Of a stretch of DNA of 64,000 bases, positions 1 to 8,385 are shown one piece after another. Below the pieces are notes generated by a model. The model searched no databases and was not told the DNA's origin. It saw only the letters and a program-made list of their open reading frames with translations. The stretch's first letter is position 1. Every line of letters begins with the position of its first letter. Origin of the DNA: Streptomyces sp. KL109B (GTDB taxonomy: Bacteria > Actinomycetota > Actinomycetes > Streptomycetales > Streptomycetaceae). A program made the translations under genes and the position numbers. The DNA lies in contig NZ_JASERL010000007.1 of the NCBI RefSeq assembly GCF_030766935.1, forward strand, positions 248,001-312,000, read 5' to 3'.

Positions 1-270
1 TCCCGCTACTGGTGCCGCACTGGTCACATGTACTCCTCGGGCCACCGGCTTCGCTGCCGGGGGTGGGGGCGAGCCCTTCAGATGTGATTCCAGTGGCGCA
101 CAACTTCACGCCACCCACCACCTGAAGGTAAAAGCAACGTTGCAGAGACTATGCCTTCATGTTTTGAAGTCAATACTTCGGGTGGTGTGAATTTGAGGCA
201 TGGGTGTGTCGCGATGCGTTCAAGACTTGAACGCTGATAGAGGGGGCGGGCCCGGAGCCTGGGCCTAGGC
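1..270. other. AT-richer non-coding left edge with palindromes
   Basis: No credible coding frame is visible before the smc stop codon. GC falls to about 42% by my count over 121-180, far below the rest of the window. Several short inverted repeats are crowded here: GAAGT/ACTTC around 166-179, CCTTCAG/CTGAAGG at 75-81 and 122-128, and a perfect 15-base palindrome GTTCAAGACTTGAAC at 218-232. This could be a promoter or operator region for a gene to the left, or the smc 3' flank. Nothing identifies the regulator. Confidence 0.5.
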
Positions 271-3200
271 CTAGCTCAGCCGCTGGCTGATGACCTTCGA
301 CACCCCGTCGCCCTGCATCGAGACGCCGTACAGCGCGTCGGCGACCTCCATCGTGCGCTTCTGGTGCGTGATCACGATGAGCTGCGAGGCCTCCTGCAGC
401 TCCTGCATGATGCGGATGAGCCGCTGCAGGTTGGTGTCGTCGAGGGCCGCCTCGACCTCGTCCATCACATAGAACGGGCTGGGCCGCGCCTTGAAGATGG
501 AGACCAGGAGCGCCACCGCGGTCAGCGAGCGCTCGCCACCGGAGAGCAGGCTCAGCCGCTTGACCTTCTTGCCCGGCGGGCGGGCCTCGACGTCGACACC
601 CGTCGTGAGCATGTTCTCGGGGTCGGTCAGGACGAGCCGTCCCTCGCCGCCCGGGAACAGCCGGCTGAAGACGCCCTCGAACTCGCGGGCCGTGTCCCGG
701 TACGCCTCGGTGAAGACCTGCTCGACGCGCTCGTCGACCTCCTTCACCACTTGAAGCAGGTCCGCGCGGGTCTTCCGCAGGTCCTCCAGCTGCTCGCTGA
801 GGAAGTTGTGCCGCTCCTCGAGGGCGGCGAACTCCTCCAGGGCGAGCGGATTGACCTTGCCGAGCTGCTGGTACGCGCGCTCCGCCGACTTCAGCCGCTT
901 CTCCTGCTCCGAACGGACGAACGGGCGCGGCTTGTTCCGCGGGTGCTCGGGGTCCTCCGGCAGCTCCTCGCCCTCCGCGGGGAGCGAGGGCGGCACGAGC
1001 TGATCGGGACCGTAGTCCGCGACGAGCCCCGCCGGTTCCACACCGAGCTCCTCCAGCGCCTTGGTCTCCAGCTGCTCGATCCGCAGCCGCTTCTCGGCGC
1101 CGAGCACCTCGCCCTTGTGGACCGAGTCCGTCAGCTTGTCGAGCTCTTCCTTCAGCTCGCGGCCCCGGGCCCGCTCGGTGGCAAGGTCCTGCTCGCGCGC
1201 CGCCTTGGCCCGCTCGGCGAGGGTGCGCTCCTCGTCGGCGCGGGTGATGGACACCTCTACGTGCGCGAGCAACTGCCGGGCACCGGAGGCGACGGCCTCG
1301 GCGACGGCGGCCTCGTACTTGCGGCGGGCGCGCTGCCGCTCGGCACGCGCGCGTGCGTCGCGCTCGGCGCGGGCGGCGCGGTCGAGCGAGTCGGCGCGGC
1401 CCGCGAGTCCCTTGACCCGCTCCTCGTGCGTACGTACCTGGAGACGCGCCTCCATCTCCGTCTGCCGCGCGTTGGCGCCGTCGGCGGAGAGGCGGTCGCG
1501 TACGGAGGTGTCGGGTTCCTCGTCGGCGGGCTGTTCCTCGGCCACGGCGAGCCGCTCGGCGAGTTCTTCGGCGTCCTGTACGGCCTTCTCCAGGGCGTCC
1601 TGCGCCTTGGCCGCGGCGGCGGCGCTGCGCTCGGCCTCACCGGCGGCGCCGCGGGCCTGACCTGCGAGTCGGCCGAGCTGCTGGGCGCGGCCGGAGCGCT
1701 CCCGCTCTATGGCCCGCTGTTGCTGGCCCAACTCCTCGACGAGGGCGGCGCATTCGGTGCGGCGGTCGGCGGCGGTGTGCTGGGTCTCGGCCCACTCCTC
1801 GCACTGTGCGGCCAGCTCCTCCAGCTCGGCGGCGGCCTCGTCCACAGATGCCTGCACCTCGAGGAGGCTGGGGGCGCCGGCCGAGCCGCCGTGCGCGAAG
1901 TGCGCGCCGAGCAGGTCGCCTTCGGCGGTGACCGCGGTCAGCTCGGGGTGTGCGTATACGAGGTCCTCGGCGTCCTCGAGTGTTCCTACGACAACGATGC
2001 CGTGCAGCATCCGCTGGACGGCGGGGAGGAGTTCGGCGGGGCCGTGGATCAGGTCGGCGGCGGGGGGTGGGCCTTGAGGTTCAGGGTGCGCGGAGCCGCT
2101 GGGGCGCTGCCCCAGACCCCGCGCCTCAATCGCCGGCGAGGCTTGATTGGCCGGAGCCGCTTGATGGGCCGGCGAGGCTTGATTGGCCGGAGCCGCTTGA
2201 TGGGCCGGAGCCGCTTGATGGGCCGGAGCCGCTTGATGGGCGGGGGCGTCCGTTGGCAGGCGGGTGTCGGTGTCGCCCGTGAGCAGCAGCGCCGCGCGGC
2301 CCGCGTCCTGTTTGCGCAGCAGGCGGATGGCGTCGGCCGCCGCCGTGGGGGTGGTCACGGCGATCGCGTCGGCCGCCGCGCCGAAGGCCGCCGCGACCGG
2401 GACCTCGAAGCCCGGCGCCACGGACAGCAACTCCGCCGCCGGGCCGAGCAGCCCGGTCAGCCGGTCCTTCGCGGCGAGCAGCGCGCCCGTGCCGTCCTTG
2501 CGCCGCAGTCCGAGCGCGAGCGCGTCGTGGCGGGCCGCGAGCGCCGCGCGCTTGCGTTCCCCTGACGTGGCGGCCTCCCGCGCGGCGGTGAGCGCGGCCT
2601 CCGCCTCGGCGAGCGCGGACTTGGCCTGCTCGTGCCGCGCGGACAGCTCCTCGTCACCGGCGTCGAGCCCGTCGACCTCGGCCTTGAGCTGCTCGTACTC
2701 CTCCCGCGCGGCGACGGCCCGCTGCTGCGCCTCGTCGCGGGAGGCGGCGAGGCGGTCGATCTCGGACTGCGCGGAAGCGGCCCGCGAACGGGCGGCGTTG
2801 ACCTGGCCCTGGAGGCGGGCGAGGCCCTCGCGCCGGTCGGCGATGGCCCGCGCGACGTCCTTGAGCCGGCGCTCCTCGACGGCCAACTCCCGCTCAAGAT
2901 CTGCCCGGTGGGAGACCGTCTCGTCCAGAGCCACCTGCGCCGCTTCGAGCGCGGCCTCCAACTCGGCCTCCTGCTCCCGCACCCGCGCCGCCTCGCGCTC
3001 CAGGTCCTCGGGGTCACGGCCGCGCCGCTCCTCTGCGGGCGCCGACGTGGCGCTCTTGACCCGCGCGTCGGCCAGCGAGACCGTGCCACGCACCCGCTCG
3101 GCCAGCTGCGACAGCTCGTACCAGGTCGTCTGCGCCCGCTGCAGCCGGGGCGTCAACTGCCGGACCGCGTCCTCCAGATGCCCCTCGCGCAACTGCGCCT

Positions 3201-3990
3201 TCTTCAGCTCCTCCTCGGCCGCGCCCTTGCGCCGCTTCAGCTCCGCCTCGTCGGCGACCTCGGCGCTGAGCGCCGCACGGTGCCGTACGAGATCGTCGGC
3301 GAGCAGCCGGAGGCGCGCGTCGCGCAGGTCGGCCTGGATGACGGCGGCCCGCCGCGCGACGGCGGCCTGCCTGCCGAGCGGCTTCAACTGCCGCCGCAGC
3401 TCTTCGGTGAGGTCCTGTACGCGGGAGAGGTTGGCCTGCATCGCGTCCAGCTTCCGCAGCGCCTTCTCCTTGCGCTTGCGGTGCTTGAGGACGCCCGCGG
3501 CCTCCTCGATGAAGGCGCGTCGCCCCATGGGATCGGCGTGCAGCACGCCGTCGAGCTGGCCCTGTCCGACGATGACGTGCATCTCGCGGCCGATGCCGGA
3601 GTCCGACAACAGCTCCTGGATGTCGAGGAGTCGACATGTGTCGCCGTTGATCTGGTACTCGCTGCCACCGTTGCGGAACATGATCCGCGTGATGGTGACC
3701 TCGGCGTACTCGATGGGCAGCGCGCCGTCGGAGTTGTCGATGGTGAGCGAGACCTCGGCGCGGCCCAGGGGCGGACGGCCCGTGGTGCCGGCGAAGATGA
3801 CGTCCTCCATCTTGCCGCCGCGCAGCGATTTGGCACCCTGCTCGCCCATGACCCAGCTCAGCGCGTCCACGACATTGGACTTGCCGGAGCCGTTGGGACC
3901 CACGACACAGGTGATGCCCGGCTCGAACCGCAACGTGGTGGCCGAGGCGAACGATTTGAACCCGCGCAGGGTCATGGCCTTGAGGTGCAC
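271..3990 (-). CDS. smc: Chromosome segregation ATPase SMC
   Basis: Structural maintenance of chromosomes protein of about 1239 residues; it forms the condensin-like complex with ScpA and ScpB that compacts and segregates the nucleoid. The N-terminal head has Walker A GPNGSGKS at residues 31-38. Two long charged coiled-coil arms flank a glycine-rich hinge near the middle. The C-terminal head carries the signature LSLLSGGERS and the Walker B sequence FYVMDEVEAALDD. I start it at the GTG at 3990 (VHLKAMTLRGFKSF), which fits the family N-terminus; an in-frame upstream start at 4065 would add residues unlike the family. The hinge contains an unusual insertion of roughly 50 residues rich in Ala, Pro, His and Gln, encoded by a dispersed repeat plus six 18-bp units (described separately). 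Identification is secure; the insertion is the odd feature. Confidence 0.97.
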   Translation of the reverse strand: MHLKAMTLRGFKSFASATTLRFEPGITCVVGPNGSGKSNVVDALSWVMGEQGAKSLRGGKMEDVIFAGTTGRPPLGRAEVSLTIDNSDGALPIEYAEVTITRIMFRNGGSEYQINGDTCRLLDIQELLSDSGIGREMHVIVGQGQLDGVLHADPMGRRAFIEEAAGVLKHRKRKEKALRKLDAMQANLSRVQDLTEELRRQLKPLGRQAAVARRAAVIQADLRDARLRLLADDLVRHRAALSAEVADEAELKRRKGAAEEELKKAQLREGHLEDAVRQLTPRLQRAQTTWYELSQLAERVRGTVSLADARVKSATSAPAEERRGRDPEDLEREAARVREQEAELEAALEAAQVALDETVSHRADLERELAVEERRLKDVARAIADRREGLARLQGQVNAARSRAASAQSEIDRLAASRDEAQQRAVAAREEYEQLKAEVDGLDAGDEELSARHEQAKSALAEAEAALTAAREAATSGERKRAALAARHDALALGLRRKDGTGALLAAKDRLTGLLGPAAELLSVAPGFEVPVAAAFGAAADAIAVTTPTAAADAIRLLRKQDAGRAALLLTGDTDTRLPTDAPAHQAAPAHQAAPAHQAAPANQASPAHQAAPANQASPAIEARGLGQRPSGSAHPEPQGPPPAADLIHGPAELLPAVQRMLHGIVVVGTLEDAEDLVYAHPELTAVTAEGDLLGAHFAHGGSAGAPSLLEVQASVDEAAAELEELAAQCEEWAETQHTAADRRTECAALVEELGQQQRAIERERSGRAQQLGRLAGQARGAAGEAERSAAAAAKAQDALEKAVQDAEELAERLAVAEEQPADEEPDTSVRDRLSADGANARQTEMEARLQVRTHEERVKGLAGRADSLDRAARAERDARARAERQRARRKYEAAVAEAVASGARQLLAHVEVSITRADEERTLAERAKAAREQDLATERARGRELKEELDKLTDSVHKGEVLGAEKRLRIEQLETKALEELGVEPAGLVADYGPDQLVPPSLPAEGEELPEDPEHPRNKPRPFVRSEQEKRLKSAERAYQQLGKVNPLALEEFAALEERHNFLSEQLEDLRKTRADLLQVVKEVDERVEQVFTEAYRDTAREFEGVFSRLFPGGEGRLVLTDPENMLTTGVDVEARPPGKKVKRLSLLSGGERSLTAVALLVSIFKARPSPFYVMDEVEAALDDTNLQRLIRIMQELQEASQLIVITHQKRTMEVADALYGVSMQGDGVSKVISQRLS
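2096..2245. repeat. Dispersed palindromic repeat plus 18-bp x 6 minisatellite inside smc
   Basis: Positions 2096-2150 match the intergenic repeat seen at 11753 and 63707: a GGGGC-GCCCC stem, then CCCCGC-CTCAAT-CGCCGG-GGCTTGATT. The end of that element then continues as six perfect-length 18-bp units at 2132-2239, alternating GCCGGCGAGGCTTGATTG and GCCGGAGCCGCTTGATGG. Because 18 is a multiple of 3, smc stays in frame and the units read as six-residue repeats of the APAHQA/SPANQA type. The array looks like an expansion of the element's own 3' stem. Confidence 0.85.
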
Positions 3991-4147
3991 GCCGTCGGAC
4001 TCTACCCGGCACCCATGTCTCACTCCATGAACCCACGGTTTCGCCCATGAACATGCAGGGCACATCAGACGTATAGAACGTCACGGATGTGGGTGCGCGG
4101 GGGCACCGGAGTAACGCGAAGCGAGAAGTAATAAGACGCGAAGTAAG

Positions 4148-4169
4148 AAGGGACGCCGAAGCGTCCCTT
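4148..4169 (-). terminator. Rho-independent-like hairpin
   Basis: A nine-base stem AAGGGACGC / GCGTCCCTT closes on a four-base loop that reads TTCG on the minus strand. It lies just downstream of the small coiled-coil gene that stops at 4232. There is no long T-run, so termination is inferred from the position and the stable UUCG-type loop. Confidence 0.55.
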
Positions 4170-4231
4170 GCGTAACTCGGTCTAGCGGCTGGTTACGGGG
4201 GCGGCCCGACCACCTGCGTCGCTGGGGGTGG

Positions 4232-4435
4232 TCAGGTGAGCGCAGGCTCCGCCTGGGGTACGTCGATACCCTCGATGAGGGAGTCGTGAGAAGCGGCAGC
4301 CGCGAGCGCGTCGTTCTCGGCCTGAATGCGGCCGAGCTCGGATTCGAGATCCTGAACGCGCTGCTGGAGCCGTCGCATCTCGGCGAGAAGTCGCGGGTCG
4401 CTGCCGCCGACGTAACCGAGAAGCGCCTTTGCCAT
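4232..4435 (-). CDS. Small conserved-type coiled-coil protein, 67 aa
   Basis: A short acidic protein starting MAKALLGYVGGSDPRLL. A heptad-like stretch at about residues 17-40 (LLAEMRRLQQRVQDLESELGR and onward) predicts one amphipathic helix able to form a coiled coil, followed by an acidic, unstructured tail ending in EPALT. There are no cysteines, signal peptide or membrane segment. The ATG at 4435 is chosen because GGAGGA stands seven bases upstream, and an in-frame extension to 4582 has low-complexity content. It is followed by its own hairpin at 4148-4169. I do not recognise a function; a small cytoplasmic adaptor is the most that can be inferred. Confidence 0.75.
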   Translation of the reverse strand: MAKALLGYVGGSDPRLLAEMRRLQQRVQDLESELGRIQAENDALAAAASHDSLIEGIDVPQAEPALT

Positions 4436-4816
4436 GATGGATGGTCCTCCACACTGAGTGACCGACCGAAGCGGTGTGGGTCGTGAGGGAATCGCACCCG
4501 CGGTGCTTGGCACTTCTTGTTTTGCTGCCGTTCTTACATGCCAAACAGCTAAGGTGCGCGGGGACTTCCAGAGTCTCACCAAAAAGTTTGACGGTCAACA
4601 CGATCACGCCCCGTATTGGCGGGCAAACCGGGGGCCTCGCGCCGCAGAAACTGCGGGACGGGCTCGCCTTCGGCGCCCGGGGGCGTGGAGATCATCCGTT
4701 GCTCGGGAGCCTGCCACGACTCCCCGTTCTTGGCAACCACCAGGGCATTTCTGCCATCCGCAGTTGCCCGCGACACCTGCGTCACCCCTCACCACGCGCC
4801 CGCCTGCGGTGACGGC
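4436..4816. other. Non-coding gap upstream of the 67-aa gene
   Basis: About 380 bases between the small coiled-coil gene and acyP, both on the minus strand. Frames here are short and low in complexity, and I see no convincing gene. On the minus strand a TTGACC at about 4590 could be a -35 element for the 67-aa gene, but no good -10 follows at the right distance. The stretch holds the leader and promoter of that gene and the 3' flank of acyP. Confidence 0.5.
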
Positions 4817-5098
4817 TCAGCGAATGGCAAACCCGTCGTAGCCGCCGCGGGGCGTGTCCCAGATCTCAGTCACACCGTCGACCCGGCCGGGTGTGTCGTC
4901 GCCGTGCAACCAGTCGAGCAATTCCTGGCATCCGCCGCGCGGTCCTTCGGCGACCACTTGGACACGCCCGTCGTCGAGATTGAGAGCAAAGCCACTCAGG
5001 CCGCCGATCTCCAGGGCACGTGCACGGGTGAACCACCGGAAACCCACACGTTGGACCCGCCCGCGCACCCAGGCGGTGAGCCGTACTTCTTCGTTCAT
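4817..5098 (-). CDS. acyP: Acylphosphatase
   Basis: A 93-residue acylphosphatase, which hydrolyses the carboxyl-phosphate bond of acyl phosphates in the cytoplasm. The family phosphate loop is visible as VRGRVQRVGFRWFT (about residues 11-24), with the catalytic arginine in the GRVQRVGFR segment and the second motif region GFALNLDDGRVQVVAEG around 36-52, where the Asn is the expected catalytic residue. Length and layout match the single-domain family. It lies upstream of smc on the same strand, separated by the 67-aa gene. Confidence 0.93.
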   Translation of the reverse strand: MNEEVRLTAWVRGRVQRVGFRWFTRARALEIGGLSGFALNLDDGRVQVVAEGPRGGCQELLDWLHGDDTPGRVDGVTEIWDTPRGGYDGFAIR

Positions 5099-5176
5099 GG
5101 GTGCACGCTAACCGGCCAAAACCACTCGGAGCACTTCGCCCCCTTGGGAGTTGGGGTACCGTCGCCGACCACAAAG

Positions 5177-5196
5177 TCTCACTCGTACGGGTGAGA
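5177..5196. promoter_or_regulatory. 20-base palindrome between acyP and the CAP-domain gene
   Basis: TCTCACTCGTACGGGTGAGA is palindromic over 20 bases with a single mismatched pair (T83/G90) and a central CGTACG. It sits in the divergent intergenic region 78 bases upstream of acyP and about 85 bases upstream of the CAP-domain gene. The position suits an operator for either gene. The regulator is unknown. Confidence 0.5.
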
Positions 5197-5223
5197 AACA
5201 TGCACAACTGTGACGACCACGTG

Positions 5224-5281
5224 AACCCGAGGACCCCAGGACCTGAGGACCCCAGGACCCGAGGACCAGGAAGGCCAGGAC
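5224..5281. repeat. Short AGGACC-type direct repeats in the leader of the CAP-domain gene
   Basis: The leader just upstream of the ATG at 5282 contains repeated AGGACCC / AGGACCTG / AGGACCAGG blocks at irregular 8-16 base spacing. They are purine-rich and several could act as ribosome-binding sites; the one closest to the start is AGGAAGGCCAGGAC. The pattern looks like local slippage. Confidence 0.5.
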
Positions 5282-6241
5282 ATGGGACGCCACCGCCGCT
5301 CCGCCGCCGGCCGCCCGCACGCGAGCGACTTCGCGCAGGGCTACGCGGAGTACCCGCCGCCCCCTTCGTCGCCGCCGCGCCCCGGCGCCTCCCACCACCG
5401 CAAGAAGCGCGACGGCGTCCCCCTGCGCACCGGTCTGCTCGGTGCCTCGGCGGCGGTCGCGATGGGCGCGGTCGCGGTGACCTCGGGCCTGATCCCGGGT
5501 GGCGGCGGCTTCAAGCTCGGCGGCGGTGGGGGCGGCGACAAGGTGCAGGCCGCCGACTCCCCCGACGTCACCGCGCAGGGCAGCACGGAGGGTTCGGTGA
5601 ACGACCGGGCGCCGTCCTCGGCGAGCCGCGACAAGGACCGGTCCACGCCGTCCGCCTCCCCTTCGCGGTCGGCGTCGAGCGCCGCGCCCTCCGCCGAGCC
5701 GTCGAAGCCGCCGCGTACGTCCCGGTCCGCCGCCGGCTCCGGCGACGGCGCGGGCGACAGCGGTACGCGGACGAGGAGCGCGAGCCCGTCGACCTCCGCC
5801 CCGTCCTCGCCGACGAAGACGCGGGCGCCCGCCGGGAGTGGCGGCGGCTCCTCGACGGCGTCGGAGAAGGCGGCCCAGGCCCAGGTCCTCTCCCTCGTCA
5901 ACCAGGAGCGCTCCAAGGCGGGTTGCTCGCCCGTGACGTCGGACAGCGGGCTCACCTCGCTCGCCACGGCGTTCAGCGACGACATGGCCGCGCGGGACTT
6001 CTTCGACCACACGGACCCGGACGGCGCGTCGCCCTGGGACCGCGCCAAGGAAGCGGGCATATCCGATCTCGGCGGTGAGAACATCGCCCGCGGCCAGGCC
6101 AACGCCCAGTCGGTCATGGACTCCTGGATGAACAGCCCCGGCCACAAGGCGAACATCCTGAACTGCGACTTCAAGACCTTGGGCGTCGGCGTGCACTTCG
6201 GCTCGGGCGGCCCGTGGTGGACGCAGGACTTCGGCTACTGA
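5282..6241 (+). CDS. Secreted/membrane CAP-domain (SCP/PR-1-like) protein
   Basis: A 319-residue protein with three parts. Residues 1-45 are basic and Pro/His-rich and probably cytoplasmic. A hydrophobic segment at about 46-70 (TGLLGASAAVAMGAVAVTSG) is a signal anchor. A Ser/Ala/Pro/Thr-rich linker runs to about residue 195. The C-terminal domain is a CAP/SCP fold with the diagnostic HTDPDG, GENIA and W-SPGH motifs and a final GPWWTQDFGY strand. Two cysteines in the domain (KAGCSP and LNCDF) can pair. Bacterial CAP proteins are extracellular and of mostly unknown activity, so no substrate is assigned. The start is supported by AGGAAGG upstream and the ATG at 5282. Confidence 0.9.
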   Translation: MGRHRRSAAGRPHASDFAQGYAEYPPPPSSPPRPGASHHRKKRDGVPLRTGLLGASAAVAMGAVAVTSGLIPGGGGFKLGGGGGGDKVQAADSPDVTAQGSTEGSVNDRAPSSASRDKDRSTPSASPSRSASSAAPSAEPSKPPRTSRSAAGSGDGAGDSGTRTRSASPSTSAPSSPTKTRAPAGSGGGSSTASEKAAQAQVLSLVNQERSKAGCSPVTSDSGLTSLATAFSDDMAARDFFDHTDPDGASPWDRAKEAGISDLGGENIARGQANAQSVMDSWMNSPGHKANILNCDFKTLGVGVHFGSGGPWWTQDFGY

Positions 6242-6249
6242 GCCCCTAG

Positions 6250-6440
6250 GTGTGCTGTTCCGACACGTTGGTGACGCGGCTGGCGGGTGTATGCAGCTGC
6301 AAGGCGGAGGAGGGCGTCAACGCGAGGGGGGCACCTCCCACCCGAGCCGTCGCGAAGCGCGGTTCGAGGGTGGGGGAGTTGGCAACCGACGACAACGCCG
6401 AGGGGGGTACCCCCTGCTCCTTAAGAGCTTGGGGGAGCGC
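6250..6440. repeat. Composite intergenic repeat region
   Basis: The gap between the converging CAP-domain gene and mutM holds two successive hairpin-type elements: GGGGGCACCTCCC to GGGTGGGGGAG at about 6329-6380, and GGGGGGTACCCCC to GCTTGGGGGAG at about 6402-6437. Sequences of this GGTACCCCC type are commonly scattered in Streptomyces intergenic DNA. Between two convergent genes they could also act as terminators. No coding frame is credible here. Confidence 0.6.
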
Positions 6441-6481
6441 GCACCAGGGCCCGCGACTCCGGCAAGATCCGTCAGAAGGCC

Positions 6482-7345
6482 CTAGGCCGGCACTGCGCGC
6501 GGCGGGCGCTGGCAGCGCGGGCAGTAGTAGCTGGACCGATTCATCCACGGGCGCCGCCGCATGGGCGTCCCGCATCGCCGGCACGGCAGCCCCTCACGCC
6601 CGTACGCGTCGAGCGACCGCTCGAAGTACCCAGACTCCCCGTTCACATTCACGTACAGGGAATCGAAGCTCGTCCCGCCGACACTCAGCGCCGCGTTCAT
6701 CACATCCCGTACGTGGCCCAGGAGTTCGGCCGTACGGGGGCGGGTGAAGGTGCCCGTGGGGCGCTCGTAGTGCAGCTTCGCGCGCCACAGCGCCTCGTCC
6801 GCGTAGATGTTGCCCACGCCGCTGATGAGCGACTGGTCGAGCAGTGCCCGCTTGATCGTGGAGCGCTTGGCGCGCAGCGCGGTGTGGAACGCGGCGTCGT
6901 CGAAGAGCGGGTCGAGGGGGTCGCGGGCGATGTGCGCGATGACGTCGGGCAGGCCGTTGTCGTCCGTGTCGTGCAGCGAGAGCCCGCCGAAGGTGCGCTG
7001 GTCGACGAAGCGCAGCTCCGTCGCCAGGTCGTCGGCGAAGCGCACGCGGATGCGCAGGTGCTTCTCGTCGGGGGCGTCGTGCGGCTGCACGAGGAGCTGT
7101 CCGCTCATGCCGAGATGGGCGAGCACGGAGGCGTGTGCCCCCTCCAACGGCAGCCACAGATACTTCCCGCGCCGACTCGGCTCGCCGATGATCTGCCCCT
7201 TGAGCCGGGACGCGAAGTCCGCTCCGCCCGCCAGGTGCCGCCGCACGGCGCGCGGATGCAACACCTCGGCCTCGGCGACGGTCCGCCTCGCCACCCACCG
7301 GGCCAACCCCCGCCGCACAACCTCGACTTCGGGCAACTCTGGCAC
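6482..7345 (-). CDS. mutM: Formamidopyrimidine-DNA glycosylase (Fpg/MutM)
   Basis: A 287-residue bifunctional DNA glycosylase/AP lyase that removes 8-oxoguanine and formamidopyrimidines. The N-terminus PELPEVEVVRRGL supplies the catalytic Pro1 and Glu2 after removal of the initiator. A helix-two-turn-helix region contains LISGVGNIYADEALW. The C-terminal zinc finger has CRRC and CPRC pairs with the arginine-containing loop RRRPWMNRSSYYCP. The start is GTG at 7345 with GGAGGT six bases upstream, the only start that exposes the catalytic proline. It lies downstream of rnc, from which it is separated by a repeat cluster, so co-transcription is possible but would have to read through the repeats. 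Confidence 0.96.
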   Translation of the reverse strand: MPELPEVEVVRRGLARWVARRTVAEAEVLHPRAVRRHLAGGADFASRLKGQIIGEPSRRGKYLWLPLEGAHASVLAHLGMSGQLLVQPHDAPDEKHLRIRVRFADDLATELRFVDQRTFGGLSLHDTDDNGLPDVIAHIARDPLDPLFDDAAFHTALRAKRSTIKRALLDQSLISGVGNIYADEALWRAKLHYERPTGTFTRPRTAELLGHVRDVMNAALSVGGTSFDSLYVNVNGESGYFERSLDAYGREGLPCRRCGTPMRRRPWMNRSSYYCPRCQRPPRAVPA

Positions 7346-7375
7346 GGGTGACCTCCGGTCGTGTCAGTTCGATCC

Positions 7376-7521
7376 CCTGCGGCACTTGAGCAGCGGGGCC
7401 CGGGGCAGAACCCCAATCCTTCCAGCCCCACCGGCGCTTGAGGCACGGGGTCCGGGGCAGAGCCCCAATCCTTCCAGCCCCGCCGGCGTTTGAGGCGCGG
7501 GGTCCGGGGCGGAGCCCCGTG
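7376..7521. repeat. Three tandem copies of the dispersed GC-rich palindromic element
   Basis: Three units stand head to tail at about 7376-7414, 7414-7466 and 7467-7521. Each contains GGCGYTTGAGGCRCGGGGYCCGGGGC and a GGGGC-GAGCCCC stem. The later two share CAATCCTTCCAGCCCC. They belong to the same family as the elements at 2096, 11753, 60203 and 63707. They fill the rnc-mutM gap. Confidence 0.8.
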
Positions 7522-7589
7522 GCGTGGGGAAATGCGAAGCCCGCCCCCGCCGGGTGGACCGGCAAGGACGGGCTCAGGAAGCGGAGCGG

Positions 7590-8378
7590 TTACGCCGGGT
7601 CGGCGGCCTGCGCCGCCTCGGCCCGCTCGTCCGCGGCAGCGCGAATCGCACGCCACGCGGACTCAGCGGCCTGCTGCTCCGCTTCCTTCTTGCTGCGGCC
7701 GGTGCCGGTGCCGTACGAGACGCCTCCGACGCGGGCGGCAGCAGTGAAGGTCTTCTCGTGGTCGGGGCCGGTTTCGGTGACCAGGTACTCGGGCACGCCG
7801 AGTCCCTCCGTCGCCGTCAGCTCCTGGAGACTGGTCTTCCAGTCCAGGCCGGCACCCAGATTCGAGGACTTCTCGATCAACGGGTCGAACAGACGGTGGA
7901 CGAGTTCGCCCGCCGCGTCCAGACCCTGGTCCAGGTACACCGCACCGATCACCGCTTCAAGGGTGTCGGCGAGGATCGACGCCTTGTCCCGGCCGCCCGT
8001 GCCCTCTTCACCCCGGCCGAGCCGGATGAAGGAGCCCAGGTCGAGCCCGCGGCTGACCTCCGCAAGCGCACGCGAATTGACCACCGCGGCCCGCAGCTTG
8101 GCCAGTTGGCCTTCCGGCAGGTCCGGGTGGGTGCGGTAGAGCGTGTCGGTGACCACCAGACCGAGCACCGAGTCCCCGAGGAACTCGAGCCGCTCATTGG
8201 TCGGCAGGCCGCCGTTCTCATACGCGTACGAACGGTGCGTCAGCGCGCGCACCAGAAGGGCGGACTCGAGCTTGTACCCGAGCCGCCCTTCCAGAAGCGT
8301 GTGGGACGAGGCTGTGGTGTCCACCTTTTTCTTGGCGTCGTCCGACGCCTTCTTGGGGCTCGACACTGTGCCTCTCAC
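7590..8378 (-). CDS. rnc: Ribonuclease III
   Basis: Double-strand-specific endoribonuclease that processes rRNA precursors and structured mRNAs; in S. coelicolor the homologue (AbsB) also globally controls antibiotic synthesis. The nuclease signature NERLEFLGDSVLGLVVT carries the metal-binding Glu and Asp. A second acidic cluster LEAVIGAVYLDQG is in place, and a C-terminal dsRBD runs from about DWKTSLQELTATEG to SKKEAEQQAAESAWRAI. I start at the GTG at 8378, giving 262 residues. A GTG at 8366 with GAGAGG upstream is equally possible. An in-frame start at 8471 would overlap most of rpmF and is rejected. It follows rpmF closely, as expected for an rpmF-rnc unit. Confidence 0.95.
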   Translation of the reverse strand: MRGTVSSPKKASDDAKKKVDTTASSHTLLEGRLGYKLESALLVRALTHRSYAYENGGLPTNERLEFLGDSVLGLVVTDTLYRTHPDLPEGQLAKLRAAVVNSRALAEVSRGLDLGSFIRLGRGEEGTGGRDKASILADTLEAVIGAVYLDQGLDAAGELVHRLFDPLIEKSSNLGAGLDWKTSLQELTATEGLGVPEYLVTETGPDHEKTFTAAARVGGVSYGTGTGRSKKEAEQQAAESAWRAIRAAADERAEAAQAADPA

Positions 8379-8385
8379 CAGCCGC

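Noticed and set aside
364..2565. Long open frame on the plus strand opposite smc (733 codons)
   Set aside because: It is the antisense shadow of smc: codon bias of the real gene keeps the opposite frame open, and the translation is Leu/Gly/Arg/Val-rich without any domain.
4470..4520. tRNA-like sequence (GGGTGCGATTCCC, T-loop-like) on the minus strand
   Set aside because: No acceptor stem or anticodon arm can be built around it; it is chance similarity in a leader region.
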